Of a stretch of 64,000 nucleotides of DNA, positions 36,292 to 45,214 are shown piece after piece. The stretch comes from Nocardioides currus (GTDB lineage Bacteria > Actinomycetota > Actinomycetes > Propionibacteriales > Nocardioidaceae), in NCBI RefSeq assembly GCF_003057875.1, contig NZ_PYXZ01000005.1:158690-222689 (forward strand). Direction: 5' to 3'. A model generated the notes under the pieces. The model saw nothing but the letters and a program-made list of their open reading frames with translations. It did not search any database and was not told the origin of the DNA. Position numbers and translations under genes: made by a program. Position 1 is the first letter of the stretch. Each line of letters begins with the position of its first letter.

Positions 36292-38418
36292 GTGGCCGCC
36301 CCCTCCCCGAACAGCCAGACGAAGATCGGCGTGTGCAACCTGTGCGAGGCCATCTGCGGCCTCGTCCTGACGATCGAGGACGGCGCGGTCACCGGCGTGC
36401 GGGGCAACCCCGACGACCCCCTGTCCCGCGGGCACATCTGCCCCAAGGGCGTGGCCATCGCCGACATCCACGCCGACCCAGACCGGCTCCGGCGCCCGGT
36501 GCGCCGCGACCGGGCGACCGGTGAGTTCCACGAGATCGCCTGGCGCGAGGCGATCGACGTCGTCTCGACGAACCTCGCCGCCACCATCAACGCACACGGC
36601 CGCGACGCGATCGGGATCTACCTCGGCAACCCCAACGTGCACAGCCTCGGCTCCATGACCCACGGCATCGGGCTGGTCAAGGCGCTGCGGACGAAGAACA
36701 CCTTCAGCGCCACCTCCGTCGACCAGCTCCCCCACCAGCTGATGGCGCACCTGATGTTCGGCCACCAGCTGCTGCTGCCGATCCCCGACATCGACCGCAC
36801 CAGCTACTTCCTGGTCTTCGGCGCCAACCCGATGGCCTCCAACGGCTCCCTGATGACCGTGCCCGACTTCCCCGCTCGGCTGCGCGAGCTCAAGCGCCGC
36901 GGCGGTCGGATGGTCGTCTTCGACCCGCGGCGCACCGAGACCGCCAAGGTGGCGACCGAGCACCACTTCGTCCGCCCCGGCACCGACGCCTGGGTGCTGC
37001 TGGCCATGCTCAACGTGCTGTTCGCCGACGGCCTCGCGATGGCACCGGCGTACGCCGACGGGCTGGCCGACGTCGAGGCGGCGGTCGCGCACTTCACCCC
37101 CGCCCTCGCGGAGCGGATGAGCGGCGTGCCCGCGACCGAGATCGAGCGGATCGCGCTCGAGCTCGCGACCGCCGAGGGAGGAGTCGCCTACGGCCGGGTC
37201 GGCGTCTCGACCCACGAGTTCGGCACGGTGTGCCAGTGGGCGGTCAACCTGCTCAACATCCTCACCGGCAACCTCGACAGGGTCGGCGGCGCGATGTTCA
37301 CCTCCCCCGCCATCGACGTGGTCGGCACCGGCTTGGTCGGGCGCGGGCACCACGACGCCTGGCGCTCGCGCGTGCGCGACCTGCCCGAGACAGCCGGCGA
37401 GCTGCCCGTGAGCGCCCTGCGCGAGGAGATCACCACCCCCGGTCCCGGCCAGGTGCGGGCGATGCTCACCCTGTCGGGCAACCCGGTGCTCTCGACCCCC
37501 GACGGCGCACGGCTCGACGAGGCCCTGGCCGGCCTCGACTTCATGGCGGCCGTCGACATCTACGTCAACGAGACGACCCGACACGCCGACGTGATCCTGC
37601 CGCCCGCGGGAGCGCTGGAGCGCGACCACTACGACCTGATCTTCCAGACCCTCGCCGTACGCAACACCGCGCGGTTCACGCCCGCGGTCTTCGACAAGGG
37701 CGAGGACACCCGCCACGACTGGCAGATCTATCGCGACGTCGCACTGGCGACGATCGCCAAGCTGGACCGCAAGCCCCCGCTCAAGGCCCGCGCGGTGCTG
37801 CGGGCGCGGATGACGCTCAGCCCGACCCGTCTGGTCGGGCTGCTGCTCGCGCGGGCCCGCAACGGAGTCACGCTGAGGAAGCTGCGGGCCAACCCGTCCG
37901 GCCTCGACCTCGGGCCGCTGCAGCCCGACCTGCTGCCCGACCGGCTCCGCACCCGCGACCACCGGCTCGCGCTCGCACCGCCCCTGGTGCTGACCGACCT
38001 CGCCCGGCTGGGCGCCGTGGAGCCGCCGGCGGAGGGCGAGCTGCTGCTCATCGGGCGCCGGCACAAGCAGGACTGCAACTCGTGGATGCACAACACCGAG
38101 CGGTTGACGCGCGGCAAGGCCCGCCACCACCTGCTCATGCATCCGGACGACCTGGCGCAGCGCTCGCTGAGCGACGGCGAGCTGGTCACCGTCACCTCGC
38201 GGGTCGGCACCGTCCAGGTCGAGGTCGCCTCGACCGACGACATGATGCCCGGCGTGGTCAGCCTCCCCCACGGTTACGGCCACGCGCGCAACCCGGGGAT
38301 GACGCACGCCGCCGAGGTGCCCGGGGTCTCGATCAACGACCTGACCGACCCCGAACGCCTCGACGTCTCGGGCAATGCGGCGCTCAGCGGCGTCCCGGTG
38401 ACCGTCACCGCCCACTGA
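36292..38418 (+). CDS. molybdopterin (bis-MGD) oxidoreductase with [4Fe-4S] site
   Basis: 708-aa DMSO-reductase-family catalytic subunit. The N-terminus carries the cluster motif C-x2-C-x3-C (CNLCEAIC) and the fourth Cys in GHICPKG, followed by molybdopterin-binding segments (IYLGNPN, LVFGANPMASN, VVFDPRRTETA) and the C-terminal dinucleotide domain (QDCNSWMHN, TRGKARHHLLMHPDDL). No Tat signal: a cytosolic enzyme, in the group of formate-dehydrogenase-like or assimilatory oxidoreductases of unknown substrate. GTG 36292 has GAGG upstream; the longer frame to 36142 has no family homology. No electron-transfer subunit or cofactor gene is adjacent. Confidence 0.9.
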   Translation: MAAPSPNSQTKIGVCNLCEAICGLVLTIEDGAVTGVRGNPDDPLSRGHICPKGVAIADIHADPDRLRRPVRRDRATGEFHEIAWREAIDVVSTNLAATINAHGRDAIGIYLGNPNVHSLGSMTHGIGLVKALRTKNTFSATSVDQLPHQLMAHLMFGHQLLLPIPDIDRTSYFLVFGANPMASNGSLMTVPDFPARLRELKRRGGRMVVFDPRRTETAKVATEHHFVRPGTDAWVLLAMLNVLFADGLAMAPAYADGLADVEAAVAHFTPALAERMSGVPATEIERIALELATAEGGVAYGRVGVSTHEFGTVCQWAVNLLNILTGNLDRVGGAMFTSPAIDVVGTGLVGRGHHDAWRSRVRDLPETAGELPVSALREEITTPGPGQVRAMLTLSGNPVLSTPDGARLDEALAGLDFMAAVDIYVNETTRHADVILPPAGALERDHYDLIFQTLAVRNTARFTPAVFDKGEDTRHDWQIYRDVALATIAKLDRKPPLKARAVLRARMTLSPTRLVGLLLARARNGVTLRKLRANPSGLDLGPLQPDLLPDRLRTRDHRLALAPPLVLTDLARLGAVEPPAEGELLLIGRRHKQDCNSWMHNTERLTRGKARHHLLMHPDDLAQRSLSDGELVTVTSRVGTVQVEVASTDDMMPGVVSLPHGYGHARNPGMTHAAEVPGVSINDLTDPERLDVSGNAALSGVPVTVTAH

Positions 38419-38547
38419 GGGCGAACGCCGGATCTCTCGGAGAGGGCCGTCGCCAAGCACACCACCAACATCGTCACCAAGCTCGACCTGCCGCTCGCCG
38501 CGGACGACAACCGGCGCGTGCTCACCGTGCTCGCCTGGCTGCGCTGA
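38419..38547 (+). pseudogene. remnant of a LuxR/NarL-type response regulator C-terminus
   Basis: Directly after the oxidoreductase stop and in the same frame, 43 sense codons and a stop encode a recognisable end of a NarL-type helix-turn-helix domain: SERAVAKHTTNIVTKLDLPL, then DDNRRVLTVLAWLR. There is no start codon, receiver domain or first HTH helix, so only the last 37 or so residues of a regulator remain. This indicates past deletion or insertion that brought the oxidoreductase gene next to a truncated regulator. Confidence 0.72.
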
Positions 38548-38583
38548 GCCCGGTACCCGCTGGGCCCATTTGCGCTGGAACGA

Positions 38584-38622
38584 GACCGCCCGACCGAGCT
38601 GCAGCTGCTCGGCCAGGCGGTC
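38584..38622 (-). terminator. hairpin after mtlA
   Basis: Two stacked stems, GACCGCC/GGCGGTC (38584-38590, 38616-38622) and CCGAGC/GCTCGG (38594-38599, 38607-38612), with a 3x3 internal loop and 7-nt apex. Located 21 nt past the mtlA stop on the leftward strand. No U-tract. Confidence 0.65.
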
Positions 38623-38643
38623 CGGTTCAGGTGGTGCGTGGGG

Positions 38644-40587
38644 TCAGACCTTCACCCCGCTGAGCACGGCGCGGACGTCGGCGGCCGTCTCGGCCCGACG
38701 GAGCCGCTCGACCTGCTCCTGGTCGACGAACACGCCGGCCAGCTTCTGCAGCAGGGCGAGGTGGTCGTTGCCCGCGCCGGCGATGCCGACGACGAACTCG
38801 GCCGGCTTGCCGTTCCAGTCGATGCCGTCGGGGTAGCGGACGAACGAGATGGCCGTCCGGCGGATCGCCGACTTCGCCTCGTTGGTGCCGTGCGGGATGG
38901 CCAGCAGGTTGCCCATGTGCGTGGACACCGACTGCTCGCGCTCGTGCATCGCGTCGACGTAGGACTCCTCGACCGCTCCGCTGGCGACGAGCAGCCGTCC
39001 GGCCTCGCTGATCGCGGCGTCGCGACTGGTCGCCGACCCGTTGAGAACGATCGCGTCGTCGCGGAGCACGTCGGTGTCCACGCCGTCGTCGGCGACGTCG
39101 GCGGCAGCGGTGCCGCCACCCTCGCCGTTGCTGGCCTTCACCATCTCCACGATCTCGTCGTAGCGCGGCGAGCCCATGAAGTTGTCCACCGAGACGTGGG
39201 TCGCCGAGGGCGTCCGCTCCTTGGCCCGGGCCGTGAGGTCCTGGTGGGTGACGACGAGGTCGACGTCGTCAGTGAGGTTGGAGATCGCCAGGTTCTTGAC
39301 GCTCACCTCGCCGTAGCCGGCGGCCTGGATCTTCTTGCGCAGCACCGAGGCACCCATCGCGGAGGAGCCCATGCCGGCGTCGCAGGCGAAGATGATCGAG
39401 TTGATCGGGCCGGCGGGCTTCGCGGAGCCCGCGAACATCCCGCTCACCGACGACGACTTGCCCTTGTTGGCCTCCATCTGCGCGGCGGCGGCGGCGAGGT
39501 CACCGTCGTCCTCCGAGCGGTCGAGCTTGAGCAGCAGGGCGGCGACCACGAAGGACACGATCAGCGCGCTCGACCAGCAGAGCGTCACACCGAGGACGGA
39601 GCCCTTGGCCACCGACGAGTAGACCGCGAAGATCGAGCCGGGGGCCGCGGGGGCGACCAGCCCGGAGTCGAACATGACGTTCATCAGGGTGCCCGTGGCG
39701 CCACCGGCGATCAGCGCGAGCAGCAGCTTCGGCTTGGCCAGGACGTAGGGGAAGTAGACCTCGTGGATGCCGCCGAAGAACTGGATCACCAGCGCGCCGG
39801 GTGCCGTCGCCTTGGAGACGCCCTTGCCGAAGAACATGAAGGCGAGCAGCATGCCGGCGCCGGGGCCGGGGTTGGCCTCGAGGAGGAACAGCGCCGACTG
39901 ACCGGCCTGCTTGGCCTGGTCGAGGCCGAGGGGCGTGAGCACCCCGTGGTTGAGGGCGTTGTTGAGGAAGAGCACCTTGGCCGGCTCGATCACGATGGCG
40001 GTGAAGGGCAGCAGGCTGTTGTCGACGAGGAACTCGACGACGTTGGACAGGCCTTCCATCACCGCGCGCAGGATCGGGCCGAGGATGAACATGGCGCCGA
40101 TGGCCATGATCGCCGCGGAGATGCCGGCGGAGAAGTTGTTGACGAGCATCTCGAAGCCGGGCTTGATCTTGCCGTCCCAGAGCCGGTCGAGGCGCATGAT
40201 CGCCCAGCCGCCGAACGGACCCATGATCATGGCGCCGAGGAACATCGGCGACCCGCCGGTCTCGGCGTAGACCTCGTTGAACAGCGGCGAGCTGGTCGCC
40301 ATGATGATGCCCATCGTGGCGGTCGCCCCGACCACGCCGCCGCGGATCTTGTAGATGTTGTAGCCGCCCGTGTAGGCGATCAGGAGCGGGATCAGGTAGT
40401 AGATGCCGGGCCCGACGATCGTGGCGATCTTCTCGTTGGGCGTCCAGCCCACCGGGATGAAGAAGGCCGTGATGAGGCCCCACGCGATGATCGCGCCGAT
40501 GTTCGGCATGACCATGTTGGACAGGAAGGTTCCGAACTTCTGCACGTGGACCCGCGCCCCCGCACGGGGTGCCGTCTGTGTGGACAT
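38644..40587 (-). CDS. mtlA: mannitol-type PTS permease EIICBA
   Basis: 647-aa fused PTS permease that imports and phosphorylates a hexitol, probably mannitol to mannitol-1-phosphate. EIIC (about 15-345) has six to eight helices with the family blocks SNMVMPNIGAIIAWG and GGIHEVYFPYVL. EIIB (about 385-475) has the phosphocysteine in IIFACDAGMGSSAMGAS. EIIA (about 505-647) has the phosphohistidine in NLLAIPHGTNEAK. ATG 40587 follows GGAGGAA. No mtlD-type dehydrogenase is present; the zinc dehydrogenase encoded just upstream on the same strand may serve instead (inference). Confidence 0.94.
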   Translation of the reverse strand: MSTQTAPRAGARVHVQKFGTFLSNMVMPNIGAIIAWGLITAFFIPVGWTPNEKIATIVGPGIYYLIPLLIAYTGGYNIYKIRGGVVGATATMGIIMATSSPLFNEVYAETGGSPMFLGAMIMGPFGGWAIMRLDRLWDGKIKPGFEMLVNNFSAGISAAIMAIGAMFILGPILRAVMEGLSNVVEFLVDNSLLPFTAIVIEPAKVLFLNNALNHGVLTPLGLDQAKQAGQSALFLLEANPGPGAGMLLAFMFFGKGVSKATAPGALVIQFFGGIHEVYFPYVLAKPKLLLALIAGGATGTLMNVMFDSGLVAPAAPGSIFAVYSSVAKGSVLGVTLCWSSALIVSFVVAALLLKLDRSEDDGDLAAAAAQMEANKGKSSSVSGMFAGSAKPAGPINSIIFACDAGMGSSAMGASVLRKKIQAAGYGEVSVKNLAISNLTDDVDLVVTHQDLTARAKERTPSATHVSVDNFMGSPRYDEIVEMVKASNGEGGGTAAADVADDGVDTDVLRDDAIVLNGSATSRDAAISEAGRLLVASGAVEESYVDAMHEREQSVSTHMGNLLAIPHGTNEAKSAIRRTAISFVRYPDGIDWNGKPAEFVVGIAGAGNDHLALLQKLAGVFVDQEQVERLRRAETAADVRAVLSGVKV

Positions 40588-40789
40588 TGATTCCTCCGGG
40601 TGTGATGACGACGCTGGACTCGGGTGACCCCGATCACAGTCAGAGCAGCAGTAAACCTCACGAACGGGCCTATTGCCAAGCATTCGGGCAGGTTTTGTGC
40701 CCGACTGTGTGGCTTCATCACCACCACGGGCCCCCGCCGACGACGGCGAGGGCCCGAAATGGAGTGGCCGGCAGCGCCGGCCGACGCGG
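40588..40789 (-). promoter_or_regulatory. mtlA upstream region with terminator of the preceding gene
   Basis: 202-bp gap. It contains a strong hairpin ending the dehydrogenase transcript (40727-40739 pairs with 40744-40756, one mismatch, loop ACGA) and a 6-bp inverted repeat CGGGCA/TGCCCG (40685-40690, 40698-40703) that could be an operator. A TTGGCA box near 40676 on the leftward strand is a weak -35 candidate. mtlA therefore probably has its own promoter. Confidence 0.5.
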
Positions 40790-42526
40790 CTACGCGTCCA
40801 GCTGGCTGTCGAAGAGCGCCTGCTCGACCTCGCCGTTCCAGGTGTCGCCGGGGCCGAGCTTCTCGGCGACCTCCGGCAACTCGTCCTTCAGCCGGTCGAG
40901 ACCCATCAGGGGCAGGTCGTGGATCTGCGGGAAGATCAGCACCTTGCCCGAGTAGGCCCCGTCGACCAGCGCCTGGAGGCCGTCCTTGGCCGCGCGCATG
41001 CCGCCGACGGCACCGACGATGGACCCCGGGGACAGCTGGCCGGCCTGCGCCAGGTCCACCACCTGCTGCTGGTCGTGGATGGTGAGCCCGGACGTCCCGG
41101 TGTACTGCGCGTTGTCGAGGTAGACCGCGCTCAGGTTCATCGGCGCCATGGTGCCGTTGGGGACGCCGGCGAAGAAGACCAGCATGCCGTCGGAGTTCAT
41201 CACCGTGTCGGCCTCGGCCATGACGCCCGAGATCGGCACGCTGACCACCACGTCGTCCGCGCCCTTGCCGTCGGTCAGCCCCATCACGAAGTCGTGGAGC
41301 GACTGGCCGGCGGTCTGGGAGTTGAAGGTGATGAGCTCGCAGTCGTTGCTCTCCGCCAGGTGCGCGAGCCGGTCCTCGAGGGCCTTCAGGCGCTCGTCGC
41401 TCACCTCCGTGGCCACGATCCGGGTGGGACCGTCGGTCTGCTGGATCGCCCGCTGGACGTGCATCAGGCCCATGGGACCACCCGCGCCCACGAACACCGT
41501 CGTGCCGCCCGGTCGCAGGTCGCAGCGGTTGCGCGCCTCGCCGTACGACGCGGCGATGTCGGGACCACGACCGCCGATGTAGGCGGTGTAGTCGTAGTGC
41601 AGGCGGCCCACGTCGGTGTCGACGAGACCGTCCAGCTCGGTCTCCCCCACCAGGTTGAGGGTGCCGCGCCGGGCGATGTGGGTGGCCACGGCACCGACCG
41701 TGGCGGCGGAGCGCGGGTCGAGCATGACGATGTCGTCGAAGCCGGCGCCCTCGGTCAGCTCGTCCACCACCGCCTGGAAGTCGTCGTCACCGAGACCGTC
41801 GCGGACGACCACGGTGGCCGAGGTGGCCTCGACGAGCTTCGCCACCGAGGCAGGCACGTCGGTCAGCACGATGGTGGCCGGTGCGTCCAGCCCGGCTGAG
41901 AAGGCGTACTCCCGCTCGTCCCCGGGCCGGCCGACGATCCACATCGTCCCGCCCGCCTTCGGCTCGAGGCGGCGGCGCTGGGTGTAGGCCGCCATCACGC
42001 AGCCCCACGGCTCGAGCGTGGACGCCTCGGCGTAGCCCATCGTGTCGGGCAGCGGCAGCAGGCAGGCGCCGTCGTCGGTCTCGAGCATCTCGGCGCCCAT
42101 CAGGTGGTACTGGATGAGCCCGCCCGGGATCGTGTAGCCGTAGGCCGTGCTCGTGCCGTCCTGGTAGATGTCGGGCTGCACGGCGAGCCGCTGGCCGGGG
42201 TGGTAGCGGTCCTTGAGGTTGTCGCCGACCTCGATGACGGTGAGGCTCACCTCGTGGCCGAGCCGGGTGGGGTCGTCGGCCAGGTCGCGGTTGTAGAGCT
42301 TGGGGTGGCTGCCGCCCTGGCGCATGATCTTCACGTCCGAGAAGCAGAGCCCCACGCTGTCGATCCGCACGAGCATGTGGTCGGCGTCGGGCCTGGGGAT
42401 GGCGACCTGCTCGGGCGCACCGTCCTTGCCCATGTTGTCCTCGCCCGCGCCCCACAGGTTCCAGGCCCAGGCCTGGTCGGGCAGCTCGAGGTCGGCTGCG
42501 CGGTAGCGGTCATAGGCTGATGTCAT
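40790..42526 (-). CDS. zinc-dependent MDR-type dehydrogenase with two apparent Rossmann modules
   Basis: 578-aa medium-chain dehydrogenase/reductase, much longer than the usual 340-430 aa. The N-terminal GroES-like domain has the catalytic zinc Cys in SVGLCFSDVK and the GHE motif (LGHEVSLTVIEVG). Two Rossmann-like units follow: residues about 195-345 (MWIVGRPGDEREYAFSAG ... GFDDIVMLDPRSAATVGAVA) and about 350-520 (TVFVGAGGPMGLMHVQRAI ... GADDVVVSVPISGVMAEA). Only the second has an intact GxGGPxG loop. Related MDR enzymes oxidise polyol phosphates (sorbitol or sorbose 1-phosphate). Sitting between ptsI and the mannitol permease, it may oxidise mannitol-1-phosphate to fructose-6-phosphate (inference). 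ATG 42526 has GGAG upstream. Confidence 0.8.
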   Translation of the reverse strand: MTSAYDRYRAADLELPDQAWAWNLWGAGEDNMGKDGAPEQVAIPRPDADHMLVRIDSVGLCFSDVKIMRQGGSHPKLYNRDLADDPTRLGHEVSLTVIEVGDNLKDRYHPGQRLAVQPDIYQDGTSTAYGYTIPGGLIQYHLMGAEMLETDDGACLLPLPDTMGYAEASTLEPWGCVMAAYTQRRRLEPKAGGTMWIVGRPGDEREYAFSAGLDAPATIVLTDVPASVAKLVEATSATVVVRDGLGDDDFQAVVDELTEGAGFDDIVMLDPRSAATVGAVATHIARRGTLNLVGETELDGLVDTDVGRLHYDYTAYIGGRGPDIAASYGEARNRCDLRPGGTTVFVGAGGPMGLMHVQRAIQQTDGPTRIVATEVSDERLKALEDRLAHLAESNDCELITFNSQTAGQSLHDFVMGLTDGKGADDVVVSVPISGVMAEADTVMNSDGMLVFFAGVPNGTMAPMNLSAVYLDNAQYTGTSGLTIHDQQQVVDLAQAGQLSPGSIVGAVGGMRAAKDGLQALVDGAYSGKVLIFPQIHDLPLMGLDRLKDELPEVAEKLGPGDTWNGEVEQALFDSQLDA

Positions 42527-42605
42527 GGTCTTCTCCGTGTGAGATGGACGGTGCCTCCCGGGACGTGCCGGCACCACGGGTGGGAGGCGGATCTCCCGGG
42601 GCCGG

Positions 42606-42626
42606 TCTCGCCCGGTGCGGGCGAGA
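42606..42626 (-). terminator. hairpin after ptsI
   Basis: Perfect 9-bp arms TCTCGCCCG/CGGGCGAGA with a 3-nt loop, 20 nt past the ptsI stop on the leftward strand. It separates ptsI from the downstream dehydrogenase gene. Confidence 0.68.
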
Positions 42627-42645
42627 AGTGGGTGGGTGCACGGCC

Positions 42646-44334
42646 TCAGCCGTTGAGCAGCGCCCGCACGGCGTCGCGGGCGGCCATCGGGTCGCTGGCG
42701 CCGAGGGCGGCCTCGGCGGCGGCCTCGCAGGTGTCCATCGAGACGCGGGACAGCTGCGCACCGACCGGGCGTACGGCGCGGGCGGCCATGGACAGGGACG
42801 TGATGCCCATCCCGACGAGCGCGCAGGCGAGCATGGGGTCCGCCGCCGCCTCGCCACACACGCCGACCGGCTTGCCGGTCTGCTTGCCGGCCTCGGCGGT
42901 GATCGCGATGAGCTGGAGCACGGCCGGCTGCCACGGGTCGGTGAGATGTGCGAGGTCGGTCGCCATCCGGTCGGCGGCCATCGTGTACTGCGTCAGGTCG
43001 TTGGTGCCGATCGAGAGGAAGTCGACGACCTCGAGCATCCGGTGCGCGAGCAGGGCCGCGCTGGGGATCTCGACCATCACGCCGGGCTTGAGCCCGCGCG
43101 AGCGGACCTTCTCGGCGAACTCGGACGCCTCGGCGACGGTCGCCACCATCGGCGCCATCACCCAGGTCTCGGTGCCGCTCGCCTCCGAGGCCAGCTTGAT
43201 GCCGTCGAGCTGGCGGTCCATCAGGCCGGGGTTGCCGAAGGACAGCCGCAGGCCGCGCACGCCGAGGGCGGGGTTCTCCTCGCCCGGCATCGTGGCGAAC
43301 GCGATCGGCTTGTCCGACCCGGCGTCGAGCGTGCGGATCACGACGTACTGTCCCTCGCCGAAGGCGTCGAGCACCTGGCCGTAGATCTCGCCCTGCTCCT
43401 CGGCGGACGGCTCCTCGGTGGCGCTGAGGAAGCACAGCTCGGTGCGGAACAGGCCCACGCCCTGCACCGGCTCCTCGCTGGCGTGGCGGGCGCTGGGTCC
43501 GTCGGCCACGTTGGCGAGCAGCTTGATCGGGGTGCCGTCGGAGGTCTCGGCCGGGCCCGACCAGTCGGCCAGCGCCGCGCGCGCCTCGCGGCTGGCCGCC
43601 ACCCGGCCGGCCGCCTCGTCCGGGTCGGCACCGAGCTCGACCTCGCCGGTCTCGCCGTCGACCACCAGGAACGTTCCGGCCTCGACCTCGGTCACGCCCG
43701 CGACGCCGACGACGCACGGGATGCCGAGCTGGCGGGCGATGATCGCGGTGTGGCTGGTCGCGCCACCCCGCTCGGTGACGAGGGCCGTGATCAGCTCCGG
43801 GTCGAGCCCGGAGGTGTCGCTGGGCGCGAGGTCCTCGGCCACGAGCACCGACGGCTCCTGCGGGGTGGGCACACCCGGCTCGGGCTCGCCGACCAGGTGC
43901 GCCACGACGCGGCGCTCGATGTCCTCGAGGTCGGTGACGCGCTCGGCCATCAGGCCGCCCATGTTGGTGAAGATGGAGACGAACTGCTCCACCGCCGCGT
44001 CGACCGCCGACACCAGCGGGCTGCCGCTGGCGACGTTCTTCGCGACCGCCCCGCGCAGGCCCTTGTCCCTGGCCAGGCCGGCGCTCGCGGTGAGCACCTC
44101 GGCGGCCGGGCCGGTGGCCTTGTCCGCCTTGCGGGTGAACGTGTCGGCGACCGCGGTGACCGCGTCGTCGAAGGCCGCCATCGCGGCGTCGTCGTCGGCG
44201 AAGCCCCCGTCACCGAAACGCGCGATCGCGTCGGGCGAGACCTCGCCACGGACCAGCAGGGCGGGGCCGGCCGCGACGCCGGGGACGACCGGGGTGCCGC
44301 GCAGGCCGCTGGTGGAGGGGCTGGTTGTGGTCAT
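42646..44334 (-). CDS. ptsI: PTS enzyme I (PEP-protein phosphotransferase)
   Basis: 562-aa general PTS component that takes phosphate from PEP and passes it to HPr. The phosphohistidine is in GGATSHTAIIARQLGIPCVVG near residue 190. PEP-binding elements are GVGLFRTELCFL, GVRGLRLSFGNPGL and MVEIPSAALLAHRMLEVVDFLSIGTNDLTQY; the catalytic Cys is in GVCGEAAADP. Complete length. ATG 44334 lacks a strong ribosome binding site, and a GTG two codons upstream is possible. Divergent from the deoR-fruK-fruA-ptsH operon; EI and HPr for both sugar permeases are thus encoded around one promoter region. Confidence 0.95.
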   Translation of the reverse strand: MTTTSPSTSGLRGTPVVPGVAAGPALLVRGEVSPDAIARFGDGGFADDDAAMAAFDDAVTAVADTFTRKADKATGPAAEVLTASAGLARDKGLRGAVAKNVASGSPLVSAVDAAVEQFVSIFTNMGGLMAERVTDLEDIERRVVAHLVGEPEPGVPTPQEPSVLVAEDLAPSDTSGLDPELITALVTERGGATSHTAIIARQLGIPCVVGVAGVTEVEAGTFLVVDGETGEVELGADPDEAAGRVAASREARAALADWSGPAETSDGTPIKLLANVADGPSARHASEEPVQGVGLFRTELCFLSATEEPSAEEQGEIYGQVLDAFGEGQYVVIRTLDAGSDKPIAFATMPGEENPALGVRGLRLSFGNPGLMDRQLDGIKLASEASGTETWVMAPMVATVAEASEFAEKVRSRGLKPGVMVEIPSAALLAHRMLEVVDFLSIGTNDLTQYTMAADRMATDLAHLTDPWQPAVLQLIAITAEAGKQTGKPVGVCGEAAADPMLACALVGMGITSLSMAARAVRPVGAQLSRVSMDTCEAAAEAALGASDPMAARDAVRALLNG

Positions 44335-44446
44335 GGACACACCGTAGGGCACCGCGACTTGACACTCAACAGGTTCGGCTATAAAACAACACATACACAG
44401 AACGGCGTGATCGGCGCCACATCCCCCCGACGAGCCAGGACCCGAC
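44335..44446. promoter_or_regulatory. divergent ptsI / fruR promoter-operator region
   Basis: An AT-rich island in otherwise GC-rich DNA. Rightward promoter candidate: TTGACA (44359-44364), 17-bp spacer, TAAAAC (44382-44387), with TATAAA at 44380 as a shorter-spaced alternative. The following CA-rich ACAACACATACACA (44386-44399) reads TGTGTATGTGTTGT on the other strand, similar in character to DeoR-family operators. Regulation by the adjacent DeoR/FruR protein with fructose-1-phosphate as inducer is inference. Confidence 0.55.
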
Positions 44447-45214
44447 GTGTACGCAGAGGAACGCCAGCAGGCGATGGCCCAGCTGATCAGCCAGCAGGGT
44501 CGCGTGTCCGTGGCCGAGCTCGCCGAGGACCTCGCCGTCACCACCGAGACCGTCCGGCGCGACCTGTCCGCGCTGGAGCGGATGGGCCTGATCCGCCGCG
44601 TGCACGGCGGCGCCGTACCCGCCAATGCCCTGGCCGTCATCGAGTCCGGGATCTCCGAGCGCGACCAGGCCAACACCGACGCCAAGGACGCGATCGCGGC
44701 CGCCGCGCTGTCGCTGCTGCCACCGCCCGGGTCGATGATCGTCATCGACGCCGGCTCGACGACCTCGCGCTTCGCCGCGCTGCTCCCCCGCGACCACCGG
44801 CTCACCGTCGTCACCCACGCGGTCCCCGTCGCCGCCCGGCTCGCCGGGCTCCCCCAGATCGACCTGTTCCTGCTGCCCGGCAAAGTCCGCGCCACCACGC
44901 ACGCTGCGGTCGGTGCCGACACGGTCGCAGCGCTGTCCGACATCCGGGCCGACGTCGCCTTCATCGCCACCAACGGCCTGAGCGTCTCCCACGGACTGAC
45001 GACCCCTGATCGCGACGAGGCCGCCACCAAGCGGGCCATTGCGGGCGCCGGCAGGCGTACGGTCGTGCTTGCCGACTCCACCAAGATCGGCGTCGAGGCC
45101 TCCTTGCGCTTCGCCGCCCTCAACGAGGTCGACGTGCTCGTCACCGACTCCGGAATCTCCGACAACGATGCATCGGCGCTCGCCGCGGCCGATGTGGAAG
45201 TGGTGATCGCGTGA
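44447..45214 (+). CDS. DeoR/GlpR-family transcriptional repressor (FruR-like)
   Basis: 255-aa regulator. The HTH is at residues 6-57, including the DeoR signature RVSVAELAEDLAVTTETVRRDLSALERMGLIRRVHGGAV. The DeoR sensor domain follows, with VIDAGSTTSRFAALL for sugar-phosphate binding and the FIATNGLSVSHGLTTPDRDEA and TVVLADSTKIG blocks. GTG 44447 has AGGAC upstream. It overlaps fruK by GTGA, so it is the first gene of the fructose operon and probably represses it until fructose-1-phosphate accumulates. Confidence 0.92.
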   Translation: MYAEERQQAMAQLISQQGRVSVAELAEDLAVTTETVRRDLSALERMGLIRRVHGGAVPANALAVIESGISERDQANTDAKDAIAAAALSLLPPPGSMIVIDAGSTTSRFAALLPRDHRLTVVTHAVPVAARLAGLPQIDLFLLPGKVRATTHAAVGADTVAALSDIRADVAFIATNGLSVSHGLTTPDRDEAATKRAIAGAGRRTVVLADSTKIGVEASLRFAALNEVDVLVTDSGISDNDASALAAADVEVVIA

